Source of the DNA: JAEUTH01 sp039931675
GTDB taxonomy: Bacteria; Bacteroidota; Bacteroidia; AKYH767-A; OLB10
Direction of reading: 5' to 3'
NCBI GenBank assembly: GCA_039931675.1
Contig: JBDTRM010000106.1
Location: 46,373-110,372, forward strand
Length of the DNA: 64,000 nucleotides
The notes below the pieces were generated by a model that made no database searches, was not told the DNA's origin, and saw only the letters and a program-made list of their open reading frames with translations. Within the stretch, counting starts at the first letter, position 1. Every line of letters begins with the position of its first letter. This document shows, one piece after another, positions 44,522 through 52,838 of this stretch. Position numbers and translations under genes: made by a program.

Positions 44522-46078
44522 ATGAGAAAAATCCTTACGTCATTATTTGCTATTGTAAGTTTCAATGCAGCAGATGCACAAGTGCCAACCTGGAGCGATA
44601 CCATCGCAAATATTCTTTATACCAATTGTACATCGTGTCACCATCCTGGCGGTATAGGTCCATTTTCACTGATGACTTATAATGATGCTGTAACATGGTC
44701 ACCCGGTATTGCAACTGCTGTAACAAGTCACCTCATGCCTCCGTGGAAACCTGATCCAAACTATCGCCATTTTAAAGGAGAGCGAAAATTATCGCAGGAT
44801 GAAATCAATAAAATAAATGACTGGATTGCAAACGGAACACCATCGGGCAATCTTCCAAATGCACCTGCCCCACCGGTATATAGTCCAGGTTCGCAAATGA
44901 CCTCGATTGATCAAACGTTAACCATTCCAACGTTTACTGTTTCACAAAGCATTGATCAGTATCGCAGTTTTGTAATTCATTCAGGCAATACTGTAGGTAA
45001 ATATCTTAACCAGATAGAATTTTTACCAGGTAATAATTCTATCGTGCATCATATATTGCTGTACTATGATGCAAGCACTGTTTCTTACAATCTTGACCAG
45101 GCTGACACCTTGCCGGGGTTTGCAAGTAATGGCACAATGCCGCTTAGCCCCAATGCAGTTACGATAGGTGCATGGGCACCCGGTGCAGGTATTTACGAAT
45201 TGCCGCCCAACTTCGGGCATCTTGTTCCTGCAAATGCTGATTATGTTATTGAAGTGCATTATGCACCGGGCAGCATGGGACAAAGCGACAGCACACAAGT
45301 TAATTTAAAATTTAGCACAGCACCTGTGGTAAGACCGGTTTTTGTTGAAGCTGTTTTAGAATATTTTACCGGCATGACTGACGGCCCATTGTTCATACCT
45401 GCTAATACCATTCATACATTTCATGAAGAATTTTATAATAGCATTGGCAACATTTCTTTGTTCTCTGTTTTTCCGCACATGCATAAAATAGGTGTGTCAT
45501 TTAAATCAAGAGCAACGCATCTTACTGATACTATTCCTTTGATCAATATTCCGCAATGGGATTTTCACTGGCAGGGTTTTTACCAATATCAGAAAGTTAT
45601 AAAACTGCCATCACAATATACTATTTGGGCCGAGGCTACTTATGATAACACAGGCGGCAATCCAGGCAATCCGAATAATCCACCGTTAGATATAAGTGCG
45701 GGTGAACATACAACAGATGAAATGATGATCGGATTTTTTGCATTTACATTTTATCAACCCGGTGATGAAAATATTGTGTTAGATAGTTCCATTATTTCAG
45801 GCTTTGATGATCCTAAAATGCAGGCGCAATTATTTACGCTTGCACCTAATCCTGCAAATGAAAGTGTTGAAATAAATTATGTGATGAAAGAAAATACAGA
45901 TGCTGTTATTCAAGTTTATAACCTTACCGGTAAATTGCAGGAGTCTTTGAAAACAAGGTCGGCTGCAGGTTACAACAATATTAAATTAAACACTGCACAA
46001 TTAGCTGATGGTGTTTATGTAGTGAAGTTGCTTTCATCACAAAAAGCATACACACAAAAATTGATTGTGCAACATTAA
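44522..46078 (+). CDS. Secreted c-type haem plus copper-monooxygenase-like protein with T9SS sorting domain
   Basis: 518 residues. After a short signal peptide, CTSCH (C36-C39-H40) provides a haem-binding site with distal Met candidates (HLMPPWKPDP). A region resembling the PHM-type copper type II monooxygenase fold follows: IVHHILLYYD (His pair), YVIEVHYAPGSMG (HxxxP) and VFPHMHKIG (late His/Met pair). The last ~75 residues are a T9SS sorting domain (LAPNPANESVEINY ... YTQKLIVQH). A redox enzyme outside the cell, with electrons passing through the haem to copper, is a reasonable reading (inference). The substrate is unknown. Confidence 0.75.
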   Translation: MRKILTSLFAIVSFNAADAQVPTWSDTIANILYTNCTSCHHPGGIGPFSLMTYNDAVTWSPGIATAVTSHLMPPWKPDPNYRHFKGERKLSQDEINKINDWIANGTPSGNLPNAPAPPVYSPGSQMTSIDQTLTIPTFTVSQSIDQYRSFVIHSGNTVGKYLNQIEFLPGNNSIVHHILLYYDASTVSYNLDQADTLPGFASNGTMPLSPNAVTIGAWAPGAGIYELPPNFGHLVPANADYVIEVHYAPGSMGQSDSTQVNLKFSTAPVVRPVFVEAVLEYFTGMTDGPLFIPANTIHTFHEEFYNSIGNISLFSVFPHMHKIGVSFKSRATHLTDTIPLINIPQWDFHWQGFYQYQKVIKLPSQYTIWAEATYDNTGGNPGNPNNPPLDISAGEHTTDEMMIGFFAFTFYQPGDENIVLDSSIISGFDDPKMQAQLFTLAPNPANESVEINYVMKENTDAVIQVYNLTGKLQESLKTRSAAGYNNIKLNTAQLADGVYVVKLLSSQKAYTQKLIVQH

Positions 46079-46265
46079 GTTTGAGCACTTCGACTTCGTC
46101 AGTGTGACAGTAGTTTAAGGTTTGAAGTTCGTCTTTGTTGATGTGAAATGATTACATTAACAAAGGCGATTTTTTTTTGAAAAATTTGAATTGCCGGTTT
46201 CTCAGTAATTTTCTTTTCTTTTGAACTAAATATTATACCTGCTTTATTAAATTCTGACATAAATT

Positions 46266-47375
46266 ATGCTTGCGAAAAAAAACAATAATCTTTTTACTGA
46301 AGTGCGGCAACTTATTATTGCTGCAAGAGAAACAGTTTACAGAAATGTGAACACACTACAGGTATTCACCAATTTCCTAATCGGCAAAGCAATTGTTGAA
46401 CACGAGCAACTCGGCAATATGAGAGCAGCCTACGGAAGAAAACAATTAACTACCATCAGCCGAAGACTTACCAAAGAATTTGGAAGAGGTTATTCTGCAG
46501 ACAACCTTGAATTAATGCGAAAATTTTATAGCACTTATCAAGATCGTATTGGTATTAACCTCTTACCAATTTCCGAGACACTGTCTCGGAAATCTCAAAA
46601 GAAATCTTCTACAGCAATTGTTCTTAAATCACCTGTTCAAATTTCCGAGACAGTGTCTCGGATTTCTTCTGCTGATAAACACCTGTTGCAATTAAGCTGG
46701 TCGCATTTTGTTTTGCTGATGAAAATGGATGAAGTAGAAAGACGATTTTATGAAATTGAATCTGTTGCTAACAACTGGAGTATCCGTGAGTTGGAAAGAC
46801 AATATAATTCGTCTTTGTATGAACGATTGGCACTAAGCAAGGATAAGAACAAAGTAAAACAACTCAGTAAAAAAGGGCAACAGTTACAACATCCGTTGGA
46901 CCTCATCAAACAACCCTATATTCTTGAGTTTCTCGGACTGAAAGAAGAATCCGCTTACACCGAAAGCGAATTGGAAACCGCTATCATCAATCGCATTGAA
47001 CATTTCATGATGGAACTTGGCAAAGGTTTTCTGTTTGATTCAAGACAAAAAAGAATTACACTTTCAGGCGATGATTATTTTATTGACCTGGTATTTTATA
47101 ATCGCCTGCTCCGATGCTTTATATTGATTGATTTGAAAATCGGAAAACTTGTTCATAAAGATTTAGGACAGATGCAGATGTATGTAAATTATTATGACCG
47201 AAAAATAAAATCAAAAGACGAAAACAACACCATAGGCATTGTGTTGTGTAAGCAGAGCAACCGCGCTGTGGTAGAGTTTACATTACCGGAAAAACAAAAA
47301 CAGATTTTTGCCCGCGAATACAAATTGTATTTACCCGGCAAAGAACAATTGAAAAAACAAATTGAAAATTTATAG
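46266..47375 (+). CDS. DUF1016 / YhcG-type PD-(D/E)XK nuclease
   Basis: 369 residues. The N-terminal DUF1016 part reads AAYGRKQLTTISRRLTKEFG and the C-terminal nuclease part includes GDDYFIDLVFYNRLLRCFIL then IDLKIGKLVHKDLGQMQMYV, matching the D...DLKxG metal site. Between them lie two copies of an ISET(L/V)SR segment encoded by a palindrome (46570-46592, 46645-46661). The family is linked to recombination/defence functions but has no settled role. It is preceded by a promoter-like AT spacer and stands alone before a LytTR regulator 40 bp downstream. Confidence 0.88.
   Translation: MLAKKNNNLFTEVRQLIIAARETVYRNVNTLQVFTNFLIGKAIVEHEQLGNMRAAYGRKQLTTISRRLTKEFGRGYSADNLELMRKFYSTYQDRIGINLLPISETLSRKSQKKSSTAIVLKSPVQISETVSRISSADKHLLQLSWSHFVLLMKMDEVERRFYEIESVANNWSIRELERQYNSSLYERLALSKDKNKVKQLSKKGQQLQHPLDLIKQPYILEFLGLKEESAYTESELETAIINRIEHFMMELGKGFLFDSRQKRITLSGDDYFIDLVFYNRLLRCFILIDLKIGKLVHKDLGQMQMYVNYYDRKIKSKDENNTIGIVLCKQSNRAVVEFTLPEKQKQIFAREYKLYLPGKEQLKKQIENL
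46570..46661. repeat. Pair of in-frame palindromes inside the DUF1016 gene
   Basis: ccgagacactgtctcgg at 46573-46589 (extended to 23 bp, tttccgagaca-c-tgtctcggaaa, from 46570) and ccgagacagtgtctcgg at 46645-46661. Both are read in the same frame, giving ISETLSRK and ISETVSRI. They differ by one central base. Confidence 0.88.
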
Positions 47376-47414
47376 AAACAAATTATGAGAAATAAATAGT
47401 TACATCGAAATATA

Positions 47415-48167
47415 ATGAATTACAATGCAATAGTAGTTGACAATGAATTGCCGCATATAAGGCATTTGAAAAATTTGCTTACGGAATATTTTCCGCATTA
47501 TAATTTAATTGCTGAATGTAAATCGGTGCCCGAAGGTGTTAGTGCAATTACCCAATTGAAACCCGACCTGGTTTTTCTTGATATTGAGATGCATCCTCAT
47601 ACAGGGTTTGATTTATTGAAGGAACTTAAAGAGCAAAGTTTTGAAGTTATTTTTACAACCTCGCATAATGAATATGCCATTCAAGCCATTAAATTCAGTG
47701 CGCTCGATTATCTATTAAAACCATTTGACGAAGAAGATTTGCGCGAGGCATTGATTAAATTTGAGAGTAAAAAACACAAAGACGATTCGCGCAGGCAATA
47801 TGAAAACCTGCTTACTAATCTACAACAGCAACACCATCAACAACAACGCATAACGCTGGCTTCGTCAAACGGGATGGAGTTTTATAAAATTGAAGAAATT
47901 ATCCGTTGCGAATCGGATAATGTTTACACCACTTTTTATTTAACCAATAACCGAAAAGTACTTGTTTCAAAACCTATACGAGATTGGGAAGAGTTATTGG
48001 AACCGTTTTATTTTTGCCGTGTCCATAATCAACATCTTATTAACCTTGCTCACATAAAAAAATACATTAAAGGTGAAGGCGGCATTGCAATTATGAGTGA
48101 TAATAAAGAGGTGGATATTTCACGAAGAAAAAAAGAAGCCTTCATTAATAAATTAGGCAGCCTTTGA
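47415..48167 (+). CDS. LytTR-family response regulator
   Basis: 250 residues. Receiver domain with VVDNELPH, phospho-acceptor Asp in LVFLDIEMHPHTG, Thr pair in VIFTTSHNEYA and Lys in YLLKPFD, then a LytTR domain (ITLASSNGMEFYKIEEIIRC, FYFCRVHNQHLINLAHI, KGEGGIAIMSDNKE). The usual first-residue acidic pair is replaced by VDNE, still with one Asp. It precedes a TPR-type sensor kinase by 33 bp and is its likely partner. Confidence 0.92.
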   Translation: MNYNAIVVDNELPHIRHLKNLLTEYFPHYNLIAECKSVPEGVSAITQLKPDLVFLDIEMHPHTGFDLLKELKEQSFEVIFTTSHNEYAIQAIKFSALDYLLKPFDEEDLREALIKFESKKHKDDSRRQYENLLTNLQQQHHQQQRITLASSNGMEFYKIEEIIRCESDNVYTTFYLTNNRKVLVSKPIRDWEELLEPFYFCRVHNQHLINLAHIKKYIKGEGGIAIMSDNKEVDISRRKKEAFINKLGSL

Positions 48168-48200
48168 TGTTATTGCCACTAAGGCACAAAGACACTAAGA

Positions 48201-50171
48201 ATGAAAAAATTTCAAAGGCCCTTTTTACTTAAAACGCTTTATAATATGAATTTTTTGCTCATGAAAATCGTGGAAGATTTTTCAGGTGCCTTCCAAGGCT
48301 CAATCTTGAAATCCGTAAACAGGAAATTGATTTTGATTTTCACCTTCACTTTCACTTTCATGTTTTCATCCTTTGCCCAACAAGATGAAATTGATTCATT
48401 AAAAAATGAGCTTTCAAAAACACAAAACGATACCAATAGGTTAATTATACTTTTTAATTTAATTGAAGGTATAAGCGAAGATTCAGCATGGATGCCTTAC
48501 AATGAACAATTAGGAAAACTTGCTGCGACACTGATAAAAAATAATAATCAGAAAATTCAACTTGCGGCTAAGAAATATTATGGTGCTTATTTTAATAACC
48601 TGGGATATGCCGAAGAAGACAAAGGAAATATTCCGCTTGCATTGGACTATTACTACAATAGTTTAAAGCTGCATGAGGAAGCCGGTGATAAAGCAGGGAC
48701 TTCGATGACAATGAATAATATCGGTTTTTTGAAAAATAAACAAAATGATACGGAGGCTGCCCTTGAACATTTCATGAAAAGTTTAAAAATCCAGGAGGAA
48801 ATTTGTGATAAAACAGGAATGGCTTTATCTCTCATCAACATAGGAACAATTTATGACCTGCGCGGGGAAACGGATAAAGGATTAAACTATTATAAACAAA
48901 GCTTGAAAATAAGCGAAGAACTTAATGATAAGCAGACAATTGCAATGGCGCTGAGCAATATAGGCGGCATTTACGATAAACGAAATGAAATTGACACCGC
49001 ACTATCCTATTATAAAAAAAGTTTGGTGTTACAGGAAGAGATTGATGATAAAGAGGGCATTGCCGTGTCACAGGCAAACTTCGGGTTGCTTTACATGCGT
49101 CAAAAAAATTATCCGCTTGCGCAAAAATATCTTGAACACTCTATGCAAATTGCAAAAGACAACGGCTATATTGATATCATACGCGGTGATGCATTTAGGT
49201 TAAGCGAAATTTATGCAGCAAGCGGTAACTTCAAAGATGCTTATAACATGCAGGTTTTATTCAAGCAACTTGCCGACAGTATTAATAATACAGAAACAAG
49301 AAAGCAAGCTGTAAAAAAACAAATGCAGTATGAGTATGAAAAGAAAGAAGCAATCGTAAAAGCAGAGCATGATAAAAAAGAAGCCATTGCTAAAAGTGAA
49401 ATCGCGCGACAGCAACAAATAAAGATCATCATCCTGATTTCTTCAATATTGCTGATTGCATTGCTTGCATTTGGCTTTTATAATTTTTACAGCAGGCGAA
49501 AAGAATCGTTTCGTAAAACTGTGGAACAGGTAAATAACAAAGCATTGCGGTCGCAGATGAATCCGCATTTTATTTTTAACTCGCTTAACTCCATCCAGGA
49601 TTTTATTAATTCAAACGATTCGAAAAATGCAAATACTTACATCGTGAAATTTGCAAAATTAGTGCGATTGATTTTAGAGAACAGCCGCCAGCAGGAAGTG
49701 CTTTTAAGTTTAGATTTAAAGGCTCTGGAATTATATATGCAATTAGAATCGCTACGCCTGCAACATGGATTTGATTATGAAGTAAAAATAGATCCGCAGA
49801 TAGATCCTGATAACACACTTGTGCCCCCGCTGATAATTCAACCGTTTGTTGAGAATGCTATCTGGCACGGTTTGCAACATAAAAATGAAAGAGGAAAAAT
49901 AAACATCCTCATACAGAAAAAAGAAAATGAATTGGAATGTATTGTTGAAGATAATGGTGTGGGAAGAATAGCTGCATTAGCTGCAAAAGAAGCATCATCT
50001 AAAGAGAAACGAAAATCACTTGGAATGGAAATTACCAAGGAGCGGATTAAATTGTATAACAATATTAAAAACACGAAAGCCTTTTTTGAAATTAATGATA
50101 TGCTTAATGCCGACAATGTAATTTCAGGCATGCGTGTACTTTTGCATTTACCTTTTGAAGAAGCAAATTAA
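48201..50171 (+). CDS. TPR-repeat LytS-type sensor histidine kinase
   Basis: 656 residues. The first 50 residues before the hydrophobic signal (LILIFTFTFTFMFSSFA) are unusual; starts at 48246 or 48261 would shorten this leader but none fits a classical signal peptide. Five to six TPRs follow (EEDKGNIPLALDYYYNSLKL, then NNIGFLKNKQNDTEAALEHF), a coiled coil, a membrane helix (IIILISSILLIALLAFGFY), and a His_kinase domain (MNPHFIFNSLNSIQDFI, and the N-box IVEDNGVGR). It pairs with the LytTR regulator upstream. Confidence 0.9.
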   Translation: MKKFQRPFLLKTLYNMNFLLMKIVEDFSGAFQGSILKSVNRKLILIFTFTFTFMFSSFAQQDEIDSLKNELSKTQNDTNRLIILFNLIEGISEDSAWMPYNEQLGKLAATLIKNNNQKIQLAAKKYYGAYFNNLGYAEEDKGNIPLALDYYYNSLKLHEEAGDKAGTSMTMNNIGFLKNKQNDTEAALEHFMKSLKIQEEICDKTGMALSLINIGTIYDLRGETDKGLNYYKQSLKISEELNDKQTIAMALSNIGGIYDKRNEIDTALSYYKKSLVLQEEIDDKEGIAVSQANFGLLYMRQKNYPLAQKYLEHSMQIAKDNGYIDIIRGDAFRLSEIYAASGNFKDAYNMQVLFKQLADSINNTETRKQAVKKQMQYEYEKKEAIVKAEHDKKEAIAKSEIARQQQIKIIILISSILLIALLAFGFYNFYSRRKESFRKTVEQVNNKALRSQMNPHFIFNSLNSIQDFINSNDSKNANTYIVKFAKLVRLILENSRQQEVLLSLDLKALELYMQLESLRLQHGFDYEVKIDPQIDPDNTLVPPLIIQPFVENAIWHGLQHKNERGKINILIQKKENELECIVEDNGVGRIAALAAKEASSKEKRKSLGMEITKERIKLYNNIKNTKAFFEINDMLNADNVISGMRVLLHLPFEEAN

Positions 50172-50459
50172 ATTGCAAAATCGCCTTTGCTTTATTACCG
50201 ATTTCAAGAAACTATCCACCGTAATCAAAAGTAAAGCTACCATGTTCTAATTTTTAAAGCAGGAATTCAGCTATCGTTATTAATTTTAGGTGCTGATTAC
50301 TAACATCTTCCCCCCGCAAGTTTTAGCAGTTAAAATAAAATGACTATATTTATACAATACAAAGTACACTTTGCCATTAATTTATTGCTCTTAAAAAAAT
50401 TTAACCTTAAGAGAATATTAAAAACCATTTTACAATTAAAAACATAGGAGGCATTTATT

Positions 50460-52490
50460 ATGAAAAGAAAACTCTACACATTTATTGTATTTACTTTAAT
50501 CTGTGCAAAAGTAAATGCACAATGTTCAGGCAATGAATTATCAGGAAAGGTAACTATTCTGTCTCCCGTAAAAGATAAAGTACTTTCTTATAACATCTAT
50601 CATGGTTTTACATTAATTCCGGGAAGCGCAACTTTACCCGTTGTTAAAGCAATCACTTACAATCACTCTTTTACAAAAGAAGGGAATCCTAATTGCCAGG
50701 ATTCAAAAGTTAATCCACCATTACAACCGGCAGGATATGATTCGCTTAAAAGAGATACGCTGATTGACAACAATATTTTTAATAACCAGGTTTTGGTAAA
50801 TTATAAAACAACTATTATTCCGCCTGCAGGAACTTTAGGCACTATGACTGATTCAGCCTTTTCAAACAGTTGCGTATCTAAGGCAAAAGGAAGTACCTGC
50901 ATCACCGTTAATCCATTTGGTGCAGGCATGCCGTTAACTGGCGACATTCAATCCTATGGTTTTGGCCAGTCAATAAATCCTCCGCAGAATTCACATGCCT
51001 ATGCAATAAGTTTGGGCGATGTTACTGCCGAAAGCACAAAGAAATTAAAAAACGGCACCATCATTTGGGTTCCGTGGGTTCAAAGTATGAGCACTGGCAA
51101 GGCGCACGGCATAAGGCTGAAAGGCGGCACCAGCGATCCTATAACTTATTTTGTTCATGATTACAATACCGGGCTTGATTTCGCAGGAACACTCCTGACT
51201 ATTTCAATGACTTTTTATACTGATACAGATACCTTTACTTACATCAACAAATGGAAAAATGATACTGTTCGTATTGAATCTGATTCGGCTGAGTTTCATA
51301 TTGCATTTCCAAGCTCACTTACTAACCCGCAGGGTACACTTTTAGTAACGGTGGGAGGAGGTGTGGTTACAGCCGCAACAGGCACGGGAATTTTTGCAAG
51401 TGTTCCGCTGCCACCTATCAACTCACCTACGCCTGTAGTTTTTCCGCTTCAAAATCTTTTACAATTTCAATATGACCTTGGTAATTTTAATAACGACTCA
51501 TTACTTGTAATAATTAATATGTATGGCAACAGCATAAATAATGATGTGCCCGCAAGTGTTTTGTTAGAGATAAATGACAGCATAAACACTCCCAAATGTC
51601 ATGGTGATAAAACCGGTTCCATTTATTTAACTGTTAATGGCGACAATCCACCTTTCACCTATTTATGGAATAACGGATCTACAGCGAAAAAACGTCTCAA
51701 TTTAAAAGCAAATACCTATACCGTAACAGTTACTGATAGTCATGGCTCTACCCAATCAAAAACCATGGTGGTTACCGAACCTGCCACGCTTAAAGTTACC
51801 ATTACTAAAACCAATGTTAAGTGCTGGGGAACAAGCACCGGAACTGCAACAGCTACAGGCAAAGACGGCACACCGGGTTATTCTTATGCGTGGAATACAG
51901 GGGACACCACAAGTACAATAACAAGTCTTCCTGCCGGAACCTATACAGTAGTAGTTACAGATGCCAATAATTGCATAGTGGCCAAGACCATCGTAATAAC
52001 AGAAAATCCGCCATTGTTCTTAACGGCCACCTCATTGGGTGGCGACTCTGCTACTGCTACTGCCATTGGTGGTGTACCCGGTTACACCTTCAGATGGTTT
52101 ACAATACCTCCACAATATACTGCAAAGGCTATCGGTTTAATTAGTGGTAATACCTACAAGGTAAAAGTTACTGACAGCAAATTTTGCACGGCTACAATTT
52201 TTTATACACATCCTTTTTCAAGAATGGGTGATCAGTTAAATGAAGAAAGTCAAGTGAGTGTGACGCCAAACCCCACAACCGGATTAGTTACTGTGCATTT
52301 TGAAAAATCAACGTCAGGCCATTGTTCAATTAAGTTATTTGATGTTACCGGAAAACTGTTATATGAAAAAGAAATGACAGCAACTGGTAATGACTTCAAT
52401 TTTGATTTCAGTTGGTTGCAGAAAGGTGTTTATGTGCTTTCAATTAGTGATGGTGATAAAGCCAGGATGATTAAGTTGGTGAGAAATTAA
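50460..52490 (+). CDS. SprB-repeat secreted protein with T9SS sorting domain
   Basis: 676 residues with a signal peptide (LYTFIVFTLICAKVNA). The first ~380 residues are unrecognised beta-rich sequence. SprB-type repeats follow (NTPKCHGDKTGSIYLTVNGD, then YTVTVTDSHGSTQSKTMVV; KCWGTSTGTATATGKDGTPG). The last ~85 residues form a T9SS sorting domain (VTPNPTTGLVTVHF ... ARMIKLVRN). SprB repeats occur in gliding-motility adhesins, but this protein is far smaller than SprB. Its C-terminal third is paralogous to that of the next gene. An intrinsic terminator follows 46 bp after the stop. Confidence 0.87.
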   Translation: MKRKLYTFIVFTLICAKVNAQCSGNELSGKVTILSPVKDKVLSYNIYHGFTLIPGSATLPVVKAITYNHSFTKEGNPNCQDSKVNPPLQPAGYDSLKRDTLIDNNIFNNQVLVNYKTTIIPPAGTLGTMTDSAFSNSCVSKAKGSTCITVNPFGAGMPLTGDIQSYGFGQSINPPQNSHAYAISLGDVTAESTKKLKNGTIIWVPWVQSMSTGKAHGIRLKGGTSDPITYFVHDYNTGLDFAGTLLTISMTFYTDTDTFTYINKWKNDTVRIESDSAEFHIAFPSSLTNPQGTLLVTVGGGVVTAATGTGIFASVPLPPINSPTPVVFPLQNLLQFQYDLGNFNNDSLLVIINMYGNSINNDVPASVLLEINDSINTPKCHGDKTGSIYLTVNGDNPPFTYLWNNGSTAKKRLNLKANTYTVTVTDSHGSTQSKTMVVTEPATLKVTITKTNVKCWGTSTGTATATGKDGTPGYSYAWNTGDTTSTITSLPAGTYTVVVTDANNCIVAKTIVITENPPLFLTATSLGGDSATATAIGGVPGYTFRWFTIPPQYTAKAIGLISGNTYKVKVTDSKFCTATIFYTHPFSRMGDQLNEESQVSVTPNPTTGLVTVHFEKSTSGHCSIKLFDVTGKLLYEKEMTATGNDFNFDFSWLQKGVYVLSISDGDKARMIKLVRN

Positions 52491-52535
52491 AAGCAATAAC
52501 ACCGTCTCTCATTTGGTTATTGCCAGGTGAAAATA

Positions 52536-52570
52536 AAATCCGCTCCGAAAAATTCGGGGCGGATTTTTTT
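52536..52570 (+). terminator. Rho-independent terminator
   Basis: Stem aaatccgctccgaa / ttcggggcggattt (one mismatch) with a 3-bp loop and a T-run, 46 bp after the SprB-type gene stop. Confidence 0.88.
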
Positions 52571-52594
52571 ATAGATAATAGTTTAATGGTGAGT

Positions 52595-52680
52595 GGTGTC
52601 AGACACTTACAGGGTGTCAGACACATTCATTGACAACAACACTACCCAAAGGTGTCTGACACCCTTCGAGGTGTCTGACA
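52595..52680. repeat. REP-like ggtgtcagacac repeats
   Basis: Two copies of ggtgtcagacac (52595-52606, 52613-52624) and two on the opposite register, ggtgtctgacacc (52651-52663) and ggtgtctgaca (52670-52680), form a pair of inverted arms. The same family occurs at 35864-35898. The 348-bp spacer 52491-52838 holds this element, the terminator before it, and nothing else recognisable. Confidence 0.85.
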
Positions 52681-52838
52681 TCAAACGAAAGTGAGACCCC
52701 AAAAACCGAAATCAAGTTAATAGCCGCCATCTTCAAAAACCACCCCGCCACCCCTTAGTTTATGGTTTCCCAGCCTTTATTCTCCCCATACTTTTGGTTC
52801 AGTAATTAATAAAACCAAACAATTAATTTATCAATACG

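Noticed and set aside
48170..48200. ccactaaggcacaaagacactaag motif before the TPR kinase
   Set aside because: This is a widespread short Bacteroidota-type intergenic word; one clear copy here gives no basis for a feature.
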